A DNA stretch of 64,000 nucleotides from the NCBI RefSeq assembly GCF_003031265.1, contig NZ_CP019966.1, positions 3,534,001 to 3,598,000 on the forward strand, in the 5' to 3' direction. Below are positions 58,317-64,000 of the stretch, in pieces. The position numbers and the translations under genes are program-made. This DNA comes from Rhodopseudomonas palustris. GTDB taxonomy: Bacteria > Pseudomonadota > Alphaproteobacteria > Rhizobiales > Xanthobacteraceae. The notes beneath the pieces were generated by a model. That model was not told the DNA's origin and did not search any database. It saw only the letters and a program-made list of their open reading frames with translations. Each line of letters starts with the position of its first letter. Position 1 is the stretch's first letter.

Positions 58317-60455
58317 TCACTCGTCGTCGTCATCCTCATCGTCGTCATCATCGCCGGCGCCGTGGCGTTCCTGGTCGTCCCACAGCTTGCGATACACACC
58401 ATTCTTGGCGAGCAGCTCCTTGTGCGAGCCGCGCTCGATCGCCTGCCCGCCGGAAACGACGACGATCTCGTCCATGTCGACCACCGAGGTCAGGCGGTGG
58501 GTCGAGAAGATCATGGTGCGGCCGCGCGCCAGCTTCATCAGCGTCTTGTTGATCGCCGCCTCGGTGGTCTGGTCGAGCGCCGAAGTCGCCTCGTCGAGCA
58601 GCAGCACCGAGGGATCGCGGACAACCGCGCGGGCGATCGCGATGCGCTGGCGCTGGCCGCCGGACAGCGTGTCGCCGCGCTCGCCGACCACGGTGTCGTA
58701 CTTCTGCGGCAGGCTCATGATGAAGCGGTGGATCTCCGCCTTCTTGGCGGCCTGCTCGACCTCGGCGTCGGTCGCGCCTTCCTTTCCGAGCCGGATGTTG
58801 TCGCGGATCGACATGTTGAACAGCATGTTCTCCTGGAACACCACGGCCATGCTCCGGCGCAGCGAATCCAGCGTGACGTTGCGGATGTCGACGCCGTCGA
58901 CTGAGACCCGGCCTTCGGTCGGGTCGTACAGCCGCAGCACCATGTTGAGCAGCGTGCTCTTGCCCGAGCCGCTCGGGCCGACGATCGCGATGGTCTTGCC
59001 GGCCTTCAGCTTCAGGCTGAGATTGTCGATCACCGGCTGCTCGGCGCCCTCATAGGCGAACGACACCCGCTCGAACGCGATGTTGTCGACGATGCGCGGC
59101 ATCTCGGCAGCGCCCGGCTTGTCGGCGATCGGGGTCTTCTCGTCGAGCAGCTCCTGCATGTGGCGCACCGCGGCGGCCGCCTGGATCGACACCGGGATGA
59201 ACTGCATCAGATGGGCGATGTTGTACGACACCTCCCAGAATGCACTCTCGAAGGTGACGAAGGTGCCGACGGTGATCTGACCGGTGGTCGCCAGATAGGC
59301 GCCGAGCGCCAGCACCATCAAATGCAGCATCAGCACCGCGACGGTGACGCTGCGTTCGACCATCGAGGTCAGGAAGGTGGCCTGCGCCATCTTCTGCCGC
59401 GTCGCCTGATTGCGCAGCGAGAAGAAGCCGAACATCTTGCGCTGCAGGCTGAACGCCTTGACGACCGCCTGCGCGCCGACGTTCTCCTGCACCAGGCCGA
59501 GCAGTCCGGCCTCCTGCACCTTCTGCTCGTAGTTCGCCTGCACCGCCTTCGGCGTCAGGATGCGCGGCCCGATCAGCGTGATCGGGAAGATCAAGAGCGC
59601 CAACACTGCGAGCTGCCAGTTCAGGAACAGCATCAGGACGACGCCGGCGACCAATTCGAGGAACGGCAGCAGCGCAGTGTTGGCGAGGATTTCGACCACC
59701 CGCGAGAACGCCGCCATGTCGATCGAGAACCGCGACAGGATCTCGCCGCGCTTGGTGCGGGCGAAATACCCGGCCGGCAGGCGCTGGACGTGTTCGAACA
59801 GCCGGGTGCGGACGTCGGAGATCACCGCCGCGGACAGCCGCGCATCCCAGCGCTCGTACCACACCGCGATGATCGAGGTGATGACGCCGGCGACGCCGAG
59901 GATCGACAGGATCTTGTAGAGTTCGTGGAAGTCCTCCTCGCCGAGCGCGTCGTCGATCAGGAACTTCAGGCTGAGCGGCATGATGACGTTGAACAGCGTT
60001 TCGACGACCACGCCGAACACCACGAACGCCAGCATCTTCTTGTAGTTGGCAACGACCGGCCGGATGAAGCCGGCGACCGTCGCGAATGCGCCGGCGGCCT
60101 CGCGCGCGGTGAAGACGACGAGTTCCTCGTCCTCATCGTCGTCGTCGTCATCCTCCTCGTCGTCGTCCTCATCGTCCTCGTCGCCGTCGTCCGCGGCGGC
60201 TTTGGCGCCGGCCGCGGGAGCGGCCGGGACCTTGTCGGCGATCAGCTGCTTCACCGGGGGCTTGGTGGTCGGCACCACCGGCGCTGCGGCGCCGACCGGA
60301 AGCGCGAACTTCTCGTCGAGCGGCGAAGCCGGGGCGGCGGTGCCTTCACTGCCCGGCGCAGGACTGCCGGTGGCGGCATCGGCCGGCGGCGTGACGGCGG
60401 ACTTGTCGCCTGGCGGAGAGTCCGGGGTGACGGGAGGATTGGGCTTACGCGCCAT
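58317..60455 (-). CDS. ABC exporter (fused permease-ATPase) with acidic tracts
   Basis: 712 residues. Residues 1-87 are Pro/Ala-rich; 88-112 are almost all Asp/Glu; the last dozen residues (DDDDDEDDDDE) are acidic again. Between them a type IV ABC exporter: six helices (125-430; AVWYERWDARLSAAVISDVR, RGEILSRFSIDMAAFSRVVE), Walker A GPSGSGKST (~492), signature LSGGQRQR (~596), Walker B LLLDEATSALD (~615) and a conserved His in FSTHRLTSV. Probably exports a lipid, glycoconjugate or peptide. Acidic ends may bind metals or basic partners. It lies 119 bases downstream of the FAD-methyltransferase gene, same strand. Confidence 0.9.
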   Translation of the reverse strand: MARKPNPPVTPDSPPGDKSAVTPPADAATGSPAPGSEGTAAPASPLDEKFALPVGAAAPVVPTTKPPVKQLIADKVPAAPAAGAKAAADDGDEDDEDDDEEDDDDDDEDEELVVFTAREAAGAFATVAGFIRPVVANYKKMLAFVVFGVVVETLFNVIMPLSLKFLIDDALGEEDFHELYKILSILGVAGVITSIIAVWYERWDARLSAAVISDVRTRLFEHVQRLPAGYFARTKRGEILSRFSIDMAAFSRVVEILANTALLPFLELVAGVVLMLFLNWQLAVLALLIFPITLIGPRILTPKAVQANYEQKVQEAGLLGLVQENVGAQAVVKAFSLQRKMFGFFSLRNQATRQKMAQATFLTSMVERSVTVAVLMLHLMVLALGAYLATTGQITVGTFVTFESAFWEVSYNIAHLMQFIPVSIQAAAAVRHMQELLDEKTPIADKPGAAEMPRIVDNIAFERVSFAYEGAEQPVIDNLSLKLKAGKTIAIVGPSGSGKSTLLNMVLRLYDPTEGRVSVDGVDIRNVTLDSLRRSMAVVFQENMLFNMSIRDNIRLGKEGATDAEVEQAAKKAEIHRFIMSLPQKYDTVVGERGDTLSGGQRQRIAIARAVVRDPSVLLLDEATSALDQTTEAAINKTLMKLARGRTMIFSTHRLTSVVDMDEIVVVSGGQAIERGSHKELLAKNGVYRKLWDDQERHGAGDDDDDEDDDDE

Positions 60456-60574
60456 GAATTGAAAACCGCTAGGTGGCCGGACCGCACGACTACAATAAGC
60501 GACGCCGTGACTCGTTCAAAGCCACGGCGCCGGATCTGCTGAAGCGAACGCGAGCCGTCCGCGACGACCTTGGC

Positions 60575-62638
60575 TCAGTCGTCGTCACCCTCGTCGTCGA
60601 CCTTGTCGAAGAACGAATAGCGCAGGCTGTCGGCGTCGCTGTACCACTGGCCCGGGCCCCTGCCCGCCTTCACCGCCAGCTCCCACAGCGCGTCGCCGCA
60701 ATCGTTGCGATGCACCGACAGGTCGAAGCCGTTGTTGAAGAACAGCTCCGACCATTCCCACCAGGTGCCGAGCTTCTTGACGCCGCGCAGCAGGTCGTAG
60801 CGGTCGATCACGCCCGGATCCATGTCGCTGGTGACCGAGCCGAAGATCACGCCGGTGCGCGCAACGCGGTGCAGCTCGCGGATCGCCTTGACGACGCGGT
60901 TCTCGGCGAGGTGGCACAGGCTGGTTTCGAACACGAAGTCGAACTCTTCGTCTTCGAAAGGCAGTTCGGCGACCGAACCGAGCTTGTTGTAAGGCTTCAG
61001 CGCCTCCGGCGTCTTGCCGTGGACGTAGCGGTTGTTCTCGACGCCGTAAGCATCGATGCCGCGCTCGCGCAGCGCGCCAACCAGCTCGCCGCTGGCAGAG
61101 CCCGCGACCAGCAGCTTGTAGCCGCCCGGCTTGTCCCACACCGTCTTGATGGTCTGGATCAGATAGTCCGGATCGGTGAACCGGCTCCAGACCTCGCGAT
61201 ACGGGCCCTGGTTGCGATAGTTCTCGAAATAGTCGCGGTCGATCTTGTCGGAGACCGGCTTGCCGTCCTGGGCGCGGGCACGGCGCAGCTTCATCGTTTC
61301 GGTGACGATGATGTCGGTGGCGGCGTCCGAAGAGTCGAGCAGACCGTTCAGCGTCGAGTCGAACAGATAGTCACCGACGATGACGAAGCCCGGATGGTTC
61401 TTCGGCTCGGGGCGATGGTTGGTCATGACGTCGCGCACCGGCAGGCCGCCGGGGATGCAGTTCACCGACGACAGCCAGCGGTGGGTCTTGCCTTCGAGGA
61501 AATGCCCGCGGACGTCGCCGAGCTCGGCCGGCAGCGACTTCAGCGCCAGCTCGATCAGCTCCTTGTCGGTCAGGTTCGAGAACGCCAGCGCGTCCGAACC
61601 GGCGATCAGGAAGTTGAGCACGCCGTATTTGCCGACGTCGTGGCGCGAGCCTTCGTTGTAGACGCAGCAGCCGCCGAACGCTTCTGACATGAACCACGAG
61701 CCCGGGATCTTGTCGCCCCAGAACGGGGAATCGAACAGCATCGAGATCCGCAGGTAGTGCGCCGGGCGATCGAAATAGGCGACGTGCTTGACCATCGCCT
61801 TGCGCAGCTGCTCGTTGCCCCAGCTCAGCGTGGCGAGCCAGTTGTGCGGCAGGCACATCAGCACGAGATCGAAGTCGCGCGTCTCCGGCCCCTTGCCGTT
61901 CATCATGTTCAGCTCATAGCGGCCGCTCTCGGTCTTGCCGACCTTGAGGACGCGATGATTGAACTGGATGTCGGCGTCGATCTCCGAGCGCAGGCACTCG
62001 ATCAGCTGCTCGTTGCCATTCTGGATCGAATACAGGCCGATATAGCCGTCGATATCCATCACGAAGTTCTTGAGCGCGTTGAGGCCGTTGGTGTTGTGGC
62101 TCTCGGTGGCGATGTCGGACTTCGCCATCACCTTGAAGAAGCGCTTGGCGGTGGAGTCCTCGACTTCCTTGTCGAGCAGCTGCTCGCAATTGGTCCAGGC
62201 CCAGGGATGTTCGTTGTCGTGCGCGCCGACGCCTTCGTAATACTGGGTCGGCGTCATCTGCTCGGTGCACTTCTTGCGAAACGCGACGATCGCCTCGGCG
62301 GTCTTGTCGCCGTACTTCTTGCGCATGCCCGGCACGTCGTTGAGCAGCTCGCCGTCGAGCTGCACCTGCTCGGCATCCATCGGGATGGTCTGCAGGCCGA
62401 AGTGCTGCACCAGTTCCCGCAGCGGATCCGGGCCGGTCATCGAGTAATCGTAGAGTTCGGCGACGCCGGCCTCGTACATCGCCGGCGCGGTCTCGAATTT
62501 CTGGGTGACGATCTTGCCGCCGAGCCGATCGGAGGCCTCGAAGATGGTGACCTTGCACAGGCCCCCGAGCTTTCGTTTGAGATACCAGGCGCTCATCAGA
62601 CCGCCCGGGCCGCCACCTACGATTGCAAGGTCAAACAT
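60575..62638 (-). CDS. FAD amine oxidoreductase fused to a methyltransferase-like domain
   Basis: 687 residues. Residues 1-~450: a flavin-dependent amine-oxidase/protoporphyrinogen-oxidase type domain, with dinucleotide motif AIVGGGPGGLMSAWYL (residues 5-20), EASDRLGGKI, and C-terminal FAD contact FVIVGDYLFDSTLNGLLDSS (~420-440). Residues ~490-650: SAM-methyltransferase fold, with KLLVAGSASGELVGALRERG (motif I, degenerate), LPFEDEEFDFVFETSLCHLA and RELHRVARTGVIFGSVTSDM. The C-terminus is acidic (VDDEGDDD). No known enzyme with both parts is recognised. It sits before an exporter gene on the same strand, so it may modify a product that the pump exports. Confidence 0.8.
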   Translation of the reverse strand: MFDLAIVGGGPGGLMSAWYLKRKLGGLCKVTIFEASDRLGGKIVTQKFETAPAMYEAGVAELYDYSMTGPDPLRELVQHFGLQTIPMDAEQVQLDGELLNDVPGMRKKYGDKTAEAIVAFRKKCTEQMTPTQYYEGVGAHDNEHPWAWTNCEQLLDKEVEDSTAKRFFKVMAKSDIATESHNTNGLNALKNFVMDIDGYIGLYSIQNGNEQLIECLRSEIDADIQFNHRVLKVGKTESGRYELNMMNGKGPETRDFDLVLMCLPHNWLATLSWGNEQLRKAMVKHVAYFDRPAHYLRISMLFDSPFWGDKIPGSWFMSEAFGGCCVYNEGSRHDVGKYGVLNFLIAGSDALAFSNLTDKELIELALKSLPAELGDVRGHFLEGKTHRWLSSVNCIPGGLPVRDVMTNHRPEPKNHPGFVIVGDYLFDSTLNGLLDSSDAATDIIVTETMKLRRARAQDGKPVSDKIDRDYFENYRNQGPYREVWSRFTDPDYLIQTIKTVWDKPGGYKLLVAGSASGELVGALRERGIDAYGVENNRYVHGKTPEALKPYNKLGSVAELPFEDEEFDFVFETSLCHLAENRVVKAIRELHRVARTGVIFGSVTSDMDPGVIDRYDLLRGVKKLGTWWEWSELFFNNGFDLSVHRNDCGDALWELAVKAGRGPGQWYSDADSLRYSFFDKVDDEGDDD

Positions 62639-62940
62639 GGTGCTCTTTCAACATCCCGCGGCATCGATCGCCACGCAGCGTGTCTCTGCTCCGCGCCATC
62701 GGTCGAGGCGTGATTCTCCGAGAAAATCAGCGTGACTTCAGCGACTTGGGGCTGGTTTTGACGGCGAAACGGCGCCCCTGTGCCGGATTCCCGTCGTTCG
62801 GCATACAGCAAGGCGCCTTTCACCTGAAGGGAAGATGAACAACCCGTAAGGTGGCGGCAAAAGGCCCGGAATGCGGCCCAGATATGAGAAAGGCCGGCAC
62901 AAGGCCGGCCCTTCCCAGGATTGAATGGCAGAAGCGAACG
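62639..62940. other. Intergenic region between rpoC and the fusion gene
   Basis: 302 bases, no gene. It holds the rpoC terminator near the right side (see next entry). The rest must contain the control region of the minus-strand fusion gene, but no clear promoter was identified. Confidence 0.5.
62887..62912 (-). terminator. Terminator after rpoC
   Basis: Seven-bp GC stem (GGCCGGC 62892-62898; GCCGGCC 62904-62910) with a 5-nt loop, and TTTCTC next on the minus strand. It separates rpoBC from the downstream accessory genes. Confidence 0.75.
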
Positions 62941-64000
62941 TTACTCTGCCGGCGGCAGCGACAGCGGTTCGGCTTCCGGCGCAGCGGCCGGAACGATCGC
63001 CGCCTGCTTCTCGCGCTCGTCGAGGATCAGACGATCGCGCTTCATCGCCACTTCGCGGATCTTGGCCATCGAGGCGCCAGTACCCGCCGGGATCAGCCGG
63101 CCGACGATGACGTTTTCCTTGAGGCCTTCCAGCGGATCCACCTTGCCGTTGACCGCGGCTTCGGTGAGCACCCGGGTGGTCTCCTGGAACGACGCCGCCG
63201 AGAAGAACGAGCGGGTCTGCAAGCTCGCCTTGGTGATGCCGAGCAGGACCGGATTGCCGGTTGCCGGCTTCTTGCCCTCTTCGACCGCCTTGGCGTTGAC
63301 CGCGTTGAACTCGATCTTGTCGACCTGCTCGCCCGAGATCATGTCGGTATCGCCCTGGTCGGTGATCTCGATCTTCTGCAGCATCTGGCGAACGATCACC
63401 TCGATGTGCTTGTCGTTGATCAACACGCCCTGGAGTCGATAGACCTCCTGGATTTCGTTGACGAGATAGGCCGCGAGTTCTTCGATGCCCTTGATCGCCA
63501 GGATGTCGTGCGGTGCCGGATTGCCCTCGACGATGAAGTCGCCCTTTTCGACGACGTCGCCGTCCTGCAAGTGGATGTGCTTGCCCTTCGGGATCAGGTA
63601 CTCGCGCGCTTCCTCGTTCTTGTCGAGCGGCTCGATCGAGAGCCGGCGCTTGTTCTTGTAGTCGCGACCGAACCGGATGGTGCCGGCGATCTCGGCGATG
63701 ATCGCCGCATCCTTCGGCCGCCGCGCCTCGAACAGCTCCGCCACCCGCGGCAGACCGCCGGTGATGTCGCGGGTCTTGGCGCTCTCGGTCGAGATACGCG
63801 CGAGGATGTCGCCGGGCTTGACCTGGGCGCCGACGTCGACCGACAGAATGGCGTCGACCGACAGCATGTAGCGGGCGTCACCGCCGCGCGCCAGCTTCAG
63901 CACCTTGCCGTCCTTGCCCTTGATCACGATCGCCGGACGCAGATCCGCGCCACCGCGGGTCGAGCGCCAGTCGATAACGATACGCTTGGCGATACCGGTC
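62941..64000 (-). CDS. rpoC: RNA polymerase beta' subunit, C-terminal fragment
   Basis: About 353 residues of the 3' end; the gene runs off the right edge. [60 protein letters not shown] and [20 protein letters not shown], then [20 protein letters not shown], are conserved beta' regions including the trigger-loop-proximal C-terminal part. It ends with a short Ala/Glu/Pro-rich tail. Next gene in most alphaproteobacteria would be rpsL, here moved about 12 kb away. Confidence 0.95.
   Translation of the reverse strand, partial: TGIAKRIVIDWRSTRGGADLRPAIVIKGKDGKVLKLARGGDARYMLSVDAILSVDVGAQVKPGDILARISTESAKTRDITGGLPRVAELFEARRPKDAAIIAEIAGTIRFGRDYKNKRRLSIEPLDKNEEAREYLIPKGKHIHLQDGDVVEKGDFIVEGNPAPHDILAIKGIEELAAYLVNEIQEVYRLQGVLINDKHIEVIVRQMLQKIEITDQGDTDMISGEQVDKIEFNAVNAKAVEEGKKPATGNPVLLGITKASLQTRSFFSAASFQETTRVLTEAAVNGKVDPLEGLKENVIVGRLIPAGTGASMAKIREVAMKRDRLILDEREKQAAIVPAAAPEAEPLSLPPAE

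Overview
The window is high-GC DNA (roughly 65 percent) from an alphaproteobacterium of the Bradyrhizobium/Rhodopseudomonas group (Nitrobacteraceae), most like Rhodopseudomonas. Reasons: the ribosomal gene order with adk after secY and no rpmJ or infA in the cluster, an ATP12-type F1 assembly factor, a separate FlhB C-terminal-domain protein beside fliK, and several palindromic repeat families of the kind common in this group. No tRNA, rRNA, CRISPR array, insertion sequence or phage gene was recognised.

Layout. 1-5.1 kb: a very large minus-strand gene, cut by the left edge, encoding a probable nuclease-STAND NTPase (candidate anti-phage effector), then an SDR-family gene. 5.1-13.6 kb: housekeeping genes, including an acyl-CoA carboxylase beta subunit, a DUF4260 membrane protein, a FliK-like/FlhB-like pair, an ATP12 chaperone, an RluA-type pseudouridine synthase and a secreted dienelactone-hydrolase-like enzyme. 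13.7-18.7 kb: a compact plus-strand operon with an exported TPR-CHAT protease, a small exported beta protein and two zinc-ribbon proteins, one of them membrane-bound; this looks like an uncharacterised system. 18.8-31.5 kb: nitroreductase, hybrid histidine kinase, orphan periplasmic binding protein, YjbQ, a GGDEF-EAL protein, RarA, a DegQ-like protease, and an HxlR regulator divergent from a quinone-reductase-like gene.

31.8-51.2 kb: one long minus-strand block carrying the str, S10, spc and alpha operons in the order rpsL-rpsG-fusA-tuf-rpsJ-rplCDWB-rpsS-rplV-rpsC-rplP-rpmC-rpsQ-rplNXE-rpsNH-rplFR-rpsE-rpmD-rplO-secY-adk-rpsMK-rpoA-rplQ. Good sigma70-like promoters lie upstream of rpsL and of rpsM, and a clear intrinsic terminator follows rplQ. 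Its adk gene carries a roughly 185-residue Lys/Ala-rich, histone-H1-like tail.

51.2-62.9 kb: eight genes separating rpoC from rpsL. They are an exported beta-rich protein, a Zn/Cd/Pb P-type ATPase divergent from its MerR regulator over a textbook operator, an MFS transporter, a VOC protein divergent from a MarR regulator, an ABC exporter with acidic tracts at both ends, and an FAD oxidoreductase fused to a methyltransferase-like domain. 62.9-64.0 kb: the 3' end of rpoC, running off the right edge.
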